From contig NZ_JAWRCU010000007.1 of the NCBI RefSeq assembly GCF_033542235.1, positions 62,001-126,000 on the forward strand: a stretch of 64,000 nucleotides of DNA, read 5' to 3'. Origin of the DNA: JAWRCU01 sp033542235. GTDB lineage: Bacteria > Pseudomonadota > Alphaproteobacteria > Rhizobiales > Rhizobiaceae. Under the pieces are notes generated by a model that saw only the letters and a list, made by a program, of their open reading frames with translations, was not told where the DNA came from and did no database searches. The position numbers and the translations under genes are program-made. This document shows positions 9,120 through 20,070 of this stretch, in pieces. Each line of letters starts with the position of its first letter. Position 1 is the first letter of the stretch.

Positions 9120-9267
9120 CCTTGAAACGCTTGCAATCCGCGACGCGGCAGACACGTCACGTGACTAGGAGAACGAAGTAACACGCTGCTTGGCGCATGG
9201 TTCAGCGTTCGATGTTCGCGTGATGGTTGCCTGCGGTTTTCGCGACCGGCTTGACGATCGTTCGATA

Positions 9268-9296
9268 CCCCCTCGGTCGTGTCGCTTCCGAGGGGG
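9268..9296 (+). promoter_or_regulatory. Stem-loop in the region upstream of the KimA-like gene
   Basis: CCCCCTCGG (9268-9276) and CCGAGGGGG (9288-9296) are perfectly complementary, giving a 9-bp GC-rich stem with an 11-base loop, about 60 bases before the start codon at 9358. It may be a leader hairpin or a terminator-like element of the 200-base divergent region. No further riboswitch-like structure was recognised. Confidence 0.4.
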
Positions 9297-9357
9297 GCGG
9301 ACGCGGGGGAACATTCCTTTGCCGTAGCCATTCGGTCGAAGCATTTGGACTGTCGAC

Positions 9358-11415
9358 ATGGCCATACTCGGCTGGATTCTTGGGCGAAGACTGGCGAACC
9401 GCGAGCAGCAGGACCGCAAGATCGGCACCTTCGAAGGCGTGCCGGCGATGGGCTTGGACGGACTGGGCTCGTCAGCTTATGGGCCCGAGGCCGCACTGAC
9501 CATCCTGATCCCGCTCGGCGCAGCCGGACTTGCCTATATCGGACCCATCATGGCGGCCATCGTCGGCCTCCTCTTGATCCTTTATCTTTCATACCGGCAG
9601 ACGATCGCCGCCTATCCGAATAATGGCGGCTCCTACATCGTCTCGAGAGAAAACCTGGGCCGCAATATCAGCCTTCTCGCCGCGGCAGGCCTGATGGTGG
9701 ACTACGTGCTCAACGTAGCGGTGGGAATCTCGGCGGGGGTCGGCGCGCTGGTCTCCGCAGTGCCCTCGCTGCACCCCTACATACTGCCGCTTTGCCTTGG
9801 CATCCTCGTGCTGGTCACAATCGCGAACCTGCGCGGCACGATGGATGCCGGCCGGCTGTTTGCCCTGCCAACCTACCTGTTCGTGGCGAGCTTCATGCTG
9901 ATCCTCGGGATCGGGGTTTGGAGAACGGTCGCTTCGGGCGGCCAGCCGGTGCCGGTGATTTCGCCGCCGCCATTGCCCGCAGTTGCCGGAACGGCTGGCC
10001 TGTGGCTGCTCATGCACTCCTTTGCGAGTGGATGCACCGCCATGACCGGAGTAGAGGCCGTCAGCAACGGGATGAGCGCCTTCAAGGAGCCCACCCTGAG
10101 ATACGGCCGACGCACCCTCGCGGCAATTTGCCTGATCCTCGGGCTGCTGCTCGGCGGCATCGCCTTCCTCGCCCAACACTACCGCATCCTTGCGATGAAC
10201 CAGGAAAAGGAAGGCTATCAAAGCGTGCTGTCGCAACTTGCGCAGGCTGTCGTAGGCGATGGCGTCTTTTACTACATCGCCATGGCAAGCCTGTTGTGCG
10301 TGCTCGCTCTTTCTGCAAACACCAGCTTCGTCGATTTCCCAAGGCTTTGCCGGATGGTGGCGGAAGATGGCTTCCTCCCCCGTCCGTTTGCGGTGGTCGG
10401 TCGCCGGCTGGTTTTCTCGGTCGGCATTCTCTACCTCGCAGTCACCGCAGGCATTCTGTTCATCGTCTTCGGCGGCATAACCGACCGCTTGATTCCGCTC
10501 TTCGCGATAGGCGCATTCCTTACATTCACCCTGTCTCAGACGGGCATGGTCGTGCACTGGGTCAAAGCACTGCGCTCGGCTAAGGACACCAGGACCCGCG
10601 CGGCCCATCAGGCTCACCTCGCGGTCAACGCCGCGGGGGCAACAATTACCGGGCTCGCCCTGATCGTCATCGTTGCGGCGAAATTCAAGGAGGGAGCCTG
10701 GATTACGGTGATCGTCATCCCAACGGTGATCGTGCTCCTGCACCAGGTGCGGCGCTACTACGACCGGCTCGACGCAACGCTGCGCGAGGCTGGGCCGATC
10801 AGCCTTGACCGCATGGAAGCGCCTGTCGTTCTTGTCGTTACGGAACGATGGAACAAACTCACCGACAAGGCCCTGAGCTTCGCCTTTCGGTTGTCACCCG
10901 ATATCATAGCCGTGCACGTCACCAGGTTGGCCGGAGAGGAAGGCGAGGAGGAAGAGCGGGCGATCCGCGGCATGTGGGCGAAGGACGTCGAGGCGCCTGC
11001 GAGAGCTGCCGGCGTCAAGCCGCCCAGGTTGCTTCTTCTCAGTGCCGACTACAGGCTGATGCACGGGCCGCTTCTGAAGCTCATCAAGGAGTTGGAAGAC
11101 GAGTTCGCCGACCGCACCATCGCGGTGTTGTTGCCCGAAATCGTGAAGACAAGCTGGTGGCAATCTCTCATGCACACGCATCGCGCCCGTCGGCTGCACT
11201 CGAAGCTGTTGCAGTTCGGAGGATCCAACGTGGTTGTGATATCGATGCCTTGGTATCTGAAGGAGCCGAAGATCGAGGACGCGATCATCACCGAGCCGTC
11301 GGAAGTGAGGGCCGGCTCGACAAGATCCGAGCCTTCCTCAGTCAGCGGTTTGCATGGCGCCACTGACCAGGTACGGCAGGCGATCTCTTCCTGCTCAAGC
11401 GACCACGACAACTAG
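9358..11415 (+). CDS. APC-superfamily permease, KimA-like (probable K+ uptake)
   Basis: 685 residues. The first ~450 hold about 12 hydrophobic segments with APC features such as GLDGLGSSAYGPEAALT and AYPNNGGSYIVSRENLG, which resemble KimA (YdaO) potassium importers more than amino-acid carriers. Residues ~485-640 form a soluble USP-like domain (VVLVVTERWNKLTDKALSFAF, then HVTRL). This N-transporter/C-USP layout is that of KimA. No good ribosome-binding site precedes the ATG. The stop overlaps the lacI stop on the other strand by four bases. An amino-acid substrate cannot be excluded. Confidence 0.75.
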   Translation: MAILGWILGRRLANREQQDRKIGTFEGVPAMGLDGLGSSAYGPEAALTILIPLGAAGLAYIGPIMAAIVGLLLILYLSYRQTIAAYPNNGGSYIVSRENLGRNISLLAAAGLMVDYVLNVAVGISAGVGALVSAVPSLHPYILPLCLGILVLVTIANLRGTMDAGRLFALPTYLFVASFMLILGIGVWRTVASGGQPVPVISPPPLPAVAGTAGLWLLMHSFASGCTAMTGVEAVSNGMSAFKEPTLRYGRRTLAAICLILGLLLGGIAFLAQHYRILAMNQEKEGYQSVLSQLAQAVVGDGVFYYIAMASLLCVLALSANTSFVDFPRLCRMVAEDGFLPRPFAVVGRRLVFSVGILYLAVTAGILFIVFGGITDRLIPLFAIGAFLTFTLSQTGMVVHWVKALRSAKDTRTRAAHQAHLAVNAAGATITGLALIVIVAAKFKEGAWITVIVIPTVIVLLHQVRRYYDRLDATLREAGPISLDRMEAPVVLVVTERWNKLTDKALSFAFRLSPDIIAVHVTRLAGEEGEEEERAIRGMWAKDVEAPARAAGVKPPRLLLLSADYRLMHGPLLKLIKELEDEFADRTIAVLLPEIVKTSWWQSLMHTHRARRLHSKLLQFGGSNVVVISMPWYLKEPKIEDAIITEPSEVRAGSTRSEPSSVSGLHGATDQVRQAISSCSSDHDN

Positions 11416-12419
11416 CAGCCATGCGGGGAGGGGAAAGGCGCCGTCGAAGCTCTCTGTACCAGCGAGACCGGCAGGACCATGTTCTCGATCTCCGACTTCG
11501 GTTCGTCCAAGCGGCGGATCAGGAGGTCGACCGCGCGTCGGCCGAGCTCGGCCAGCGGCTGCCGGATCGTCGTAAGACCGATCAGCGGCCATGCCGACCA
11601 CTGCATATCATCGAAGCCGATGACGGAAACTTCGCTCGGAACGTCGATGCCCTCCTTGCGAAGCACGCTGAGCGCCGAGATCGCGACAAGGTCGTTGACG
11701 CAGGCGATCAGGCTCACCTTCCTGCGAGCAATGGCTCGCGTGGCCTCCCGCGGCAATGTGGAAAGCAGCGGAACATGGATGTCCCAGACGATGTCCAGCC
11801 TGCCTCGCGCGCCCTCGAGGAAGCCGTCACGGCGCTCGCGGCTGCTGGCAAGATCCTGCTCGCCCGACAGCAATCCGATCTTGCGGTGACCGAGCGCGAA
11901 GGCATGCTCGGCCATGAGCCGGCCGCCGGTGTGGTGGTCAGCCTGAACGCTGTCGAGCCCAACAATCTGGCGGTCGATTGCGACGAGTGGAAACAGAGGC
12001 GGGTCGGTGATGCTGGAATGGGTGCTGAGCACGGCAACCGCGCCGTCGACGCCGTGCGTGAAGAGCGTGCGCGCAGCCTGGGCTTCGCGTTGGACGCCGC
12101 CGCCGGAGTCGATCACGAACGTGGCGAAGCCATGCTCCTCAGCGCGCAGCTGCACGGCTTGGGTGATCTCTGGAAAAACGGGGCTCACCAGCGATGGCAC
12201 GATGCAGCCGATGGCGTGGCTGCGTCCCGTCTTCAGTGCGGTCGCGGCCCGGTTTCGCTGATATCCCAGTTCGCGCGCGATGCGGCGAACATGGGCATCG
12301 ACTTCCGGCGTGACCTTGTTAAGGTTGTTGAGCACGTAGGAAACCGTCGCCGACGAAACGCCGGCGGCCTCAGCGACATCCTTGATGGTCGGGCTCCGCA
12401 GCCGTTTTTCGTAACTCAT
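11412..12419 (-). CDS. LacI-family transcriptional repressor
   Basis: 335 residues from ATG 12419 (a TTG at 12434 is an alternative). The N-terminal helix-turn-helix reads TIKDVAEAAGVSSATVSYVLN, followed by the hinge helix region NRAATALKTG. Residues ~60-330 are a periplasmic-binding-protein-like effector domain (HAIGCIVPSLVSPVFPEI, VIGFDDMQWS). It is divergent from the BMP-type ABC transporter operon, with two CG-centred palindromes between them, so it most likely represses that operon and itself. The ligand is probably the transported compound or a derivative. Confidence 0.92.
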   Translation of the reverse strand: MSYEKRLRSPTIKDVAEAAGVSSATVSYVLNNLNKVTPEVDAHVRRIARELGYQRNRAATALKTGRSHAIGCIVPSLVSPVFPEITQAVQLRAEEHGFATFVIDSGGGVQREAQAARTLFTHGVDGAVAVLSTHSSITDPPLFPLVAIDRQIVGLDSVQADHHTGGRLMAEHAFALGHRKIGLLSGEQDLASSRERRDGFLEGARGRLDIVWDIHVPLLSTLPREATRAIARRKVSLIACVNDLVAISALSVLRKEGIDVPSEVSVIGFDDMQWSAWPLIGLTTIRQPLAELGRRAVDLLIRRLDEPKSEIENMVLPVSLVQRASTAPFPSPHGC

Positions 12420-12451
12420 CGCGCCAAAGGCCAAGCAGTGGAAAGTTGCAG

Positions 12452-12473
12452 TTCGTTTATACGTTTAAACGAA
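12452..12473. promoter_or_regulatory. LacI-type operator 1
   Basis: The core GTTTATACGTTTAAAC (12455-12470) is a CG-centred palindrome with one mismatched pair. The symmetry continues three more base pairs on each side (TTC and GAA). This is the shape of LacI/GalR-family operators. It sits 33 bases upstream of the repressor ATG and just before the TTGACA (-35) at 12479. Confidence 0.7.
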
Positions 12474-12478
12474 TTTGC

Positions 12479-12522
12479 TTGACAGAGCGAGGTGCGAACT
12501 GATTTGAGTTTACACGATTAAA
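12479..12522 (+). promoter_or_regulatory. Promoter of the BMP transporter operon with LacI-type operator 2
   Basis: TTGACA at 12479-12484 matches a -35 box; the -10 box is not clear. TTTACACGATTAAA at 12509-12522 is a second CG-centred imperfect palindrome (TTTA..CG..TAAA) placed where RNA polymerase would start. Two operators with centres about 53 bp apart could support repression by a looped dimer of dimers. Confidence 0.55.
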
Positions 12523-12607
12523 TCGGCTGTGCGTCGCTTCGATGCGCCGGGGTAGGGCCGGCCACGCGCGATCGACTGTGCAGCCTTCTCGCGAGGGAGG
12601 GAATAAA

Positions 12608-13717
12608 ATGAGTCAGTTCACCAGGCGCTCGGTTTTACATCTTTCCGCCGGGCTGGCGGCTTCGGCTCTCGTGCTTTGCGCCGCCGCCTCGCAGGCGTCA
12701 GCAGCCGACAAGATCCTGCTGATCATCAACGGCGCGCTCGGCGACAAGTCCTTCTTCGATTCCGCCAATCGCGGCATCGAAATGATCAAGCAGAAATATG
12801 GCGACAAAGTCGAGACGCGGGTCCTGGAGATCGGCGATGATCCCACCAAATGGGAGCCTGCCCTGCTCGATGCCTCCGAGAAGGACTGGAACCTGATCAT
12901 CGCCGGGACCTACTCGATCTCCGAGACGCTCGGCGAGGTCGCCAAGCAATATCCTGATAAGAAATACATCCTCTACGATGCCACCGTGCCTTACCAGGAG
13001 GGCGGCTTCGATAATGTCTATTCGATCCAATACAAGCAGAACGAGGGCTCCTATCTCGGCGGCGTGCTTGCTGCATCGCTTCTGAAATCGGGCAAGCTGC
13101 CCGCTGATGCCGGCACGGCGCTCGGCTTCCTCGGTGGCATGGATATCCCGGTCATCAATGACTTTCTGGTCGGCTACATCGCCGGCGCGCAATCGGTCAG
13201 CCCGGATGTGAAGGTCGCGGTCTCCTATGCCGGCTCCTTCACTGATGCCGCCAAGGGAAAAGAGCTTGGCCTCGCGCAATACCGCTCGGGCGTCGGCATC
13301 GGCTTCACCGCGGCTTCGCAGGCCGGACTGGGTCAGCTCTCGGCGGCCAAGGAAACCGGCAAGTTCGTGCTCGGTGTCGATTCCGATCAGGAGGCGATCT
13401 TTGCCGAGAGCGATCCGGCGATCGCTTCGCAGGTGATCAGCTCGGTCCTGAAGAATGTGGATGTCAGCCTGCTGCAGGCCTATGACCTTTACGCCGAGGG
13501 CAAGCTGCCATTCGGCTCGGGCAAGGCGGTCGGCTTGAGCGAAGGCGCCGTCGGACTGGTCGAGAGCGGCAATATGGCCAAGCTCGCCACGCCTGACGTG
13601 CTTGCCGCGGTCAAATCTGCAAAGGAGAAAATCGCGAGCGGCGAGATCAGGGTGCCGACCGCCTTCGGCATGTCGACCGAGCAGGTCGCCAAGCTCCGCG
13701 AGAGCGTGCGGCCCTGA
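12608..13717 (+). CDS. BMP-family ABC transporter substrate-binding protein
   Basis: 369 residues from ATG 12608, which has GGAGGG eight bases upstream; the frame is open further upstream but without a better start. It has a signal peptide with twin arginine-like TRRSVLH at the start and cleavage likely after SQASA (~residue 32). The mature part matches the basic membrane protein (BMP/PnrA/Med) family, for example GALGDKSFFDSANRG and GVDSDQEAIF. These periplasmic proteins usually bind purine nucleosides or related compounds. It is the first gene of an ABC operon and is probably the most highly expressed. Confidence 0.9.
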   Translation: MSQFTRRSVLHLSAGLAASALVLCAAASQASAADKILLIINGALGDKSFFDSANRGIEMIKQKYGDKVETRVLEIGDDPTKWEPALLDASEKDWNLIIAGTYSISETLGEVAKQYPDKKYILYDATVPYQEGGFDNVYSIQYKQNEGSYLGGVLAASLLKSGKLPADAGTALGFLGGMDIPVINDFLVGYIAGAQSVSPDVKVAVSYAGSFTDAAKGKELGLAQYRSGVGIGFTAASQAGLGQLSAAKETGKFVLGVDSDQEAIFAESDPAIASQVISSVLKNVDVSLLQAYDLYAEGKLPFGSGKAVGLSEGAVGLVESGNMAKLATPDVLAAVKSAKEKIASGEIRVPTAFGMSTEQVAKLRESVRP

Positions 13718-13721
13718 TCTG

Positions 13722-15268
<1,547 letters not shown>

Positions 15269-15272
<4 letters not shown>

Positions 15273-16339
15273 ACCGCAGCATTCTCGCGGGCCTTATCCA
15301 GCTCGTCGTCACTGCCGTCGTGGCTGCAGCGGTCGTTCTGATCGTGCTTATCCCCTTTGCACTGTTGCAGCCCGCACCGCTCGCTGTGCTGACGAGCTTC
15401 CTCATCGGTCCGCTCGACAGCGTTCGCCATATCGGGAACATCGCCGAGGTCGCCACACCGATCGCGCTGACCGGCCTTGCCGCGACTGTGATCTTCAGGT
15501 CCGGCCTGTTCAATCTCGGCACCGAGGGTGGCTTCTTTCTCGGGGGGCTTGCCGCAACGGCGGCGGTGCTGCTCTTGCCGCTACCCGGTTTTGCCGCGCC
15601 GCTGCTGGCTGTGGCGATCGGAGCCGCTGTCGGCAGTCTTGCCTGCATCGTCCCCGGCTATTTGCGCATCCGGCACGATGCCTCGGAAATGGTGACCTCG
15701 CTGGTCCTCAACTATGCGATCCTGTTCGCAGGCATCTTCGTGCTGAACTATGTGCTGCGCGATCCTGCCGCGGGGGCAATGATGTCGTACCGCATTCCGG
15801 CGGAGGCCCGGCTGGAGCGGCTCCTGCCCGGGACGCGACTGAACAGTGGTGCGATCATCGCGGTGGTAGCGTGCCTCGCCGCGGGCGTGTGGCTCTTCAT
15901 GACACGGCCAGGCCTCAACCTCAGGATCATCGGCGCGAGCCCGGGCTTTGCCACCCATCTCGGTCTCCCGGCCGGACGGATCGTGATGGCAGCGCAGGTA
16001 GCCGGCGGCCTAATCGCCGGCATGGCGGGCGCGATCGAAGTGCTCGGCCTCTACCCGCGTTTCTCCTGGACGCAGCTCCCAGGCCTCGGCTGGACCGGCA
16101 TCGTCGTCGCCATCCTGGCGCGCGAGAACCCGTTCCTTGTCCTGCCCGCTGCGCTCTTCCTTGGCTACCTGCAGGTCGGCGGCAACATCCTTTCCCAGGA
16201 AGTTGGAATCCCGACGGAAGTGGTGGGCCTGATCACGGCCGCTATCATGCTCACCGTCACGGCGAGTGCCATCTTCCAGAACCCGAAGCTGCTCAGGCTG
16301 ATAAGAAGGTTCCGTCGCGCCGAGGTGCAGCCGTCATGA
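15269..16339 (+). CDS. ABC transporter permease (nucleoside/BMP-type), first subunit
   Basis: 356 residues with about nine hydrophobic segments. Conserved features of the BPD_transp_2 family include ATPIALTGLAATVIFRSGLFNLGTEGGFFLGG (residues ~60-95) and SEMVTSLVLNYA. It overlaps both the ATPase gene and the next permease gene by four bases (ATGA), so all subunits are translationally coupled. It should form the inner-membrane channel with the following subunit. Confidence 0.9.
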
Positions 16340-17262
16340 CCTCCATGCTCGAGCTGCTCACGGATCCCGCGCTGTTCGCGACCGTGCTGAGAGTGATGAC
16401 GCCGCTGCTGCTGGCGGCTCTCGGCGTCCTGATCTCCGATCGCGCGGGCGTATTCAACATCGGCATGGAAGGCATGATGCTGTCGGGCGCGCTGTCCGGC
16501 GTGTTGGTCAGCGCCTGGATCGGCAGCGCCTGGCTCGGCCTGCTCGCCGCAGTTCTGCTCTGCGCCGCCATCGGCGCCCTGATGGCAATCATCGTCAACA
16601 AGCTGGGCGCGCATCTCATCATAACCGGTATCGCGCTGAACCTCGCGGCATCGGCCGCCACCACGCTCGGCCTCTTTTTCGCGACAGGCGACAAGGGCAT
16701 GTCAGGCTCGCTGAAGAGCGGCGTGCTCCCCAGCATAAGGCTGCCGGTCATTGACCAAATCCCGGTACTCGGGACTCTCCTGTCCGGACATCACGTTCTC
16801 ACTTACCTCGCATTGCTGGCTGTACCGGTCGTGAGCCTGCTTGTCTGGCGCACGCCGTTCGGCCTGCATCTGCGCGCCGTCGGGGTCGACGCGAAATCGG
16901 CCGCGGCCGCAGGCATCCGGGTCGCTCGGGTGCAGATGCTGGCGTTGATGCTCTCCGGCGTGTTCGGCGGCTTGGCAGGAGCTTACCTTTCAATGGGTTA
17001 CGTCAGCTGGTTCGCGCAGAACATGACGGCCGGTCGCGGCTTCATCGCGATCGCGGTCGAGGTGATGGGAGCAGCCAGCGCCTGGGGCACCCTGGCGGCT
17101 GCGGTCGTGATCGCGATCGCCGAGACGCTTGCCATCACGATGCAGAGCCTCGGCCTGCCCAATGAGCTGATGCAGATGATCCCCTATGTCGTGCCGATCG
17201 TCGTTCTGACGTTCTGGGCGAGCCGTCGCCGCGCTCTCGCACGCATTGCGCAACTCTCATAG
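16336..17262 (+). CDS. ABC transporter permease (nucleoside/BMP-type), second subunit
   Basis: 308 residues from ATG 16336, which overlaps the previous stop. The frame is open far upstream, but that part is a shadow of the first permease. The family motif ISDRAGVFNIGMEGMMLSGALSG lies near residues 35-58, and KLGAHLIITGIALNL near 95. It ends 18 bases before the ADP-ribosylglycohydrolase gene. Together with 13722-16339 it completes an importer. Confidence 0.9.
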   Translation: MTSMLELLTDPALFATVLRVMTPLLLAALGVLISDRAGVFNIGMEGMMLSGALSGVLVSAWIGSAWLGLLAAVLLCAAIGALMAIIVNKLGAHLIITGIALNLAASAATTLGLFFATGDKGMSGSLKSGVLPSIRLPVIDQIPVLGTLLSGHHVLTYLALLAVPVVSLLVWRTPFGLHLRAVGVDAKSAAAAGIRVARVQMLALMLSGVFGGLAGAYLSMGYVSWFAQNMTAGRGFIAIAVEVMGAASAWGTLAAAVVIAIAETLAITMQSLGLPNELMQMIPYVVPIVVLTFWASRRRALARIAQLS

Positions 17263-17280
17263 CGAAAGACAGGAAGAACC

Positions 17281-18669
17281 ATGAAGGCATGGGAACTCAC
17301 CCGCGACCTCTTGCGCAACACCGAGCCGGTCGTCCGTTCGGCCGAGGAGCAGACCTGGGACGCCAGCGCGCACATGAACGCGCAGGACTTCGCGATGTCG
17401 CTGTTTTGGAAGAGCAAGGTGCCTGGTTCGGCCGCTCCCGAGAACCTCATGGCGGGCGCGCTGCAGTCCCTCGAGAGCAAGGGCTTTGTGCTGGCACCCT
17501 ATGAGGTATTGCTGCGGGAGGGCATTGCCGTGGTCGAAAAGGGTGACTTCGAGCGGCTCTATACGCTGGACATGCGGTTGCGCGTGCTGATGCGCGCCGC
17601 GCGCCCCGACCCGCAACATCCCTCGCAAAAGACCGTCCGCTACCGCTCATGGGACGAGTTCGACGCGACGGTGACCTGGCCGGCCGACGCCGCAATTGAC
17701 GTCGGCAGCGAGGACTTCGCAGATCGCATCCGTGGGGGCTGGCTGGCGCAGCTCGTAGGCGCGGCGGCAGGCACGGCGCTTGAAGGCTATTCGGCCGAAA
17801 ACATCATGAAGGTGTTCGGGCCGATCAGGGGCTACGTGCGCGAGCCCAACACCTACAATGACGACATCACCTTCGAGATCGCCTTCCTCGAGGCCTTTGC
17901 CGAGAAGGGGCATGCGGTAACGGGCGTGGATATCTCCGAGAGATGGACATCGCTCATCCCGATGGCGTGGTCGGCCGAGGCGGTTGCGCTGGCCAACATA
18001 AGGCGAGGCCTGGTGCCGCCGGAAACCGCGACGACAGACAATCCGTTCGACGAGTGGATTGGCGCGCAGATGCGCGGCACCATCTGCGGCATGGTGGCGC
18101 CCGGCCTGCCACGCGAAGCGGCCCGGCTCGCCTGGATCGACGGCGAAATCTCGCATGCGGCGAACGGCATCCTGGGCGAAGTGTTCAACGCGGTGCTCGC
18201 CGCCCGCGCGTTCAGCGAGCCCGACGCGAACCGGCTGCTGGAATCGACGATAGCCCTGTTTTCGACCGAATCCGAATACGGCCAGGTTCTCGCTTTCGCG
18301 CTCGATGCCTGCCGCACTTCGCCGGACTGGCAGTCGGCCTGGTCTCGCTGCGACGAACGCTACGTCGAATATAACTGGATCCACGTCTACCCCAACGCCG
18401 CCGCGCAAGTCGTGGCGCTGTGGTTCGGCAAAGGTGATTTCGACCGAACGCTCGAAATTGTCTGCGGCATCGGCCATGACGTCGACTGCAATGCCGCGCA
18501 GATCCTGTGCGTGCTGGCGATCCAGCAGGGCAGCGGCATCATCGACCAGCGCTGGTCAGCGCCGCTGCTGGCCGGCGACATCGTCACCTATATGCGTCGC
18601 CCGGCGACGATTCCCTTCGGGAACCTGGTGGCGCAGACGGTCGACGCTGTCCGCAAATGGCATTGGTAG
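17281..18669 (+). CDS. ADP-ribosylglycohydrolase (DraG) family protein
   Basis: 462 residues, long for the family. Residues 1 to ~150 form an extra N-terminal region I cannot assign. From about residue 155 the DraG fold is visible (DRIRGGWLAQLVGAAAGTALEG). The acidic metal-binding motif is TYNDDITFE (~residue 192), and the C-terminal pair reads GHDVDCNAA, equivalent to the family's GGDADTNAA, so both Mg sites look intact. Known members remove ADP-ribose from proteins or hydrolyse N-glycosides of ribose. Its place as the last gene of a nucleoside-like import operon suggests a small-molecule riboside substrate; that is inference. Confidence 0.82.
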   Translation: MKAWELTRDLLRNTEPVVRSAEEQTWDASAHMNAQDFAMSLFWKSKVPGSAAPENLMAGALQSLESKGFVLAPYEVLLREGIAVVEKGDFERLYTLDMRLRVLMRAARPDPQHPSQKTVRYRSWDEFDATVTWPADAAIDVGSEDFADRIRGGWLAQLVGAAAGTALEGYSAENIMKVFGPIRGYVREPNTYNDDITFEIAFLEAFAEKGHAVTGVDISERWTSLIPMAWSAEAVALANIRRGLVPPETATTDNPFDEWIGAQMRGTICGMVAPGLPREAARLAWIDGEISHAANGILGEVFNAVLAARAFSEPDANRLLESTIALFSTESEYGQVLAFALDACRTSPDWQSAWSRCDERYVEYNWIHVYPNAAAQVVALWFGKGDFDRTLEIVCGIGHDVDCNAAQILCVLAIQQGSGIIDQRWSAPLLAGDIVTYMRRPATIPFGNLVAQTVDAVRKWHW

Positions 18670-18699
18670 TTGTTCCTGCTGGATGTCTGATCTCGCGAG

Positions 18700-18715
18700 G
18701 CGGTTGCCGAACCGC
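18700..18715. terminator. Weak hairpin between convergent genes
   Basis: GCGGTT (18700-18705) pairs with AACCGC (18710-18715) around a GCCG loop, in the 79-base gap between the ADP-ribosylglycohydrolase stop and the convergent membrane-protein stop. No T-run is present, so the terminator role is tentative. Confidence 0.3.
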
Positions 18716-18748
18716 GGTGTCGATCGCAGCGGCAACCAAGTCCTCGGC

Positions 18749-19687
18749 CTAGTCCCTCGATCGAAGGAACTGGCCACGCTCGAAGCCGAGGACGACGAGC
18801 AGAGCAACCGCCAATGGAATGAGCAGATAGAGCAGGCGGAAGACGAGAAGCGCTGCCAGCACGTCCTCTGGCGCCATTTCGGGCAAGCCGATGATGAAGA
18901 CCAGCTCGAGAACCCCCAAGCCACCTGGGGCGTGCGACAGCAGCGCCGCACAAAATGAGGTGAGAAAGATGCCCAGCACCACGACGAAGCCAGGATTTCC
19001 GGTCTCCGGAAGTGTGAAGTAGATGATCGCAGCCGCCCCGATGAGTTCGATCGGGCCGACCACGAGCTGGCGCAACACTATCTCGGGACGGGGATATTCG
19101 AGCTTCAGTGAGCCCAGTTTCAGCGGAGGGAGCTTCAGAAAGCTGCCCAACATGTAGAGCGCCACACCGAGCAGCAGAAGCACGCCCATGAAGGTCGAAA
19201 CCTGCAGCGGCAGCAGATCTGCAAATCGCTCGGTGAACTCTGGCTCCAGGATCAGGACGGCCCCCATCAGGATCACTGCCCCCAGCGCAAAGGTGACGGA
19301 GCATAGGGCGACCAGTATCCCCACCTCGCTGCCGGAAAGGCCGCGCGACTTATAGGCGCGATAGCGCACGAGCCCACCTGAAAAGACAGATGCTCCGATG
19401 TTGTGCGAGAGGGCATAGGTGGTGAAGGAGCACACAGTGACAAAGCGCCAGTCGACGTGCCGCCGCAGGTGCAGCAATGCGACGTGGTCGTATCCGGCAA
19501 GGGCGGCATAGGCGAGGAGCGTCCCAGCTATGGCAAGCAGCCAATCGCGTAGGGAGATGGCCGTGAGGCTGTCCCAAAGGTCATCAAGCGACATGTTGCG
19601 CAACTCCCCATAGAGCAACCATGCCGAAAACAGGACCGCGACGAGGCCGACGACTGGCCACACATGCTTTCCGACCTCCAAAGACAC
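18749..19687 (-). CDS. UPF0104/LPG-synthase-like transmembrane protein
   Basis: About 312 residues from GTG 19687; the frame extends to ATG 19750. An AGGAGG lies immediately next to the GTG, so the exact start is uncertain. There are 8-9 hydrophobic segments. Family features are VDWRFVTVCSFTTYALSHNIGASVFSGG and the C-terminal SHAPGGLGVLELVFI, as in the flippase-like half of MprF and in UPF0104 proteins. It lacks the cytosolic aminoacyl-lipid synthase domain of MprF, so it is likely a lipid-transport-type membrane protein. Confidence 0.8.
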   Translation of the reverse strand: MSLEVGKHVWPVVGLVAVLFSAWLLYGELRNMSLDDLWDSLTAISLRDWLLAIAGTLLAYAALAGYDHVALLHLRRHVDWRFVTVCSFTTYALSHNIGASVFSGGLVRYRAYKSRGLSGSEVGILVALCSVTFALGAVILMGAVLILEPEFTERFADLLPLQVSTFMGVLLLLGVALYMLGSFLKLPPLKLGSLKLEYPRPEIVLRQLVVGPIELIGAAAIIYFTLPETGNPGFVVVLGIFLTSFCAALLSHAPGGLGVLELVFIIGLPEMAPEDVLAALLVFRLLYLLIPLAVALLVVLGFERGQFLRSRD

Positions 19688-20070
19688 CTCCTTCTTTTGC
19701 CAACAGCTCGCGGTTGGCTCGCCAATCCCATAGTACGGAAAGGAGCACATGTTGCGAATGATTGCACAGAAGCCACTCCCTTCCCCTATCCATCCGGTTC
19801 TCAGGCGCCTGCGGTAAGAGGTCGCGTCCGACCTGATCTATGGCAGGCAAAGCGGCGTGCATCCGGGGCACGGAGTTCGCTGAAACCTTCCCGCTCGTCG
19901 CTGGAGGGCAGCCGGCAGCAAGTCCCAGCAGGGAGGTGCAATTTGTGATTATCGGCGGGGGCGTAGCAATTCGGCACTCGTCACTATCGAGGTGATCAAT
20001 ATTATGAACTGCGTCGAAGTCTCCTTCATTCCTGACGGGTGAATGAAGAACGATTCGCTCCAGACCGTTG
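19688..20070. other. 383-base divergent intergenic region
   Basis: It separates the UPF0104 gene from the DMT transporter gene. No RNA gene or promoter was recognised. A GTG at 19945, preceded by GGGAGG, opens a 16-codon reading frame (stop at 19993-19995) starting VIIGGGVA, the typical beginning of an FAD-binding Rossmann fold. It may be a relic of a deleted flavoprotein gene or chance. Confidence 0.4.

Noticed and set aside
9308..9332. GGAAC-N16-CATT before the KimA-like gene, a possible ninth EcfG promoter
   Set aside because: The -10 GTT, the most conserved part, is not preserved; one mismatch in this core makes it too weak without data.
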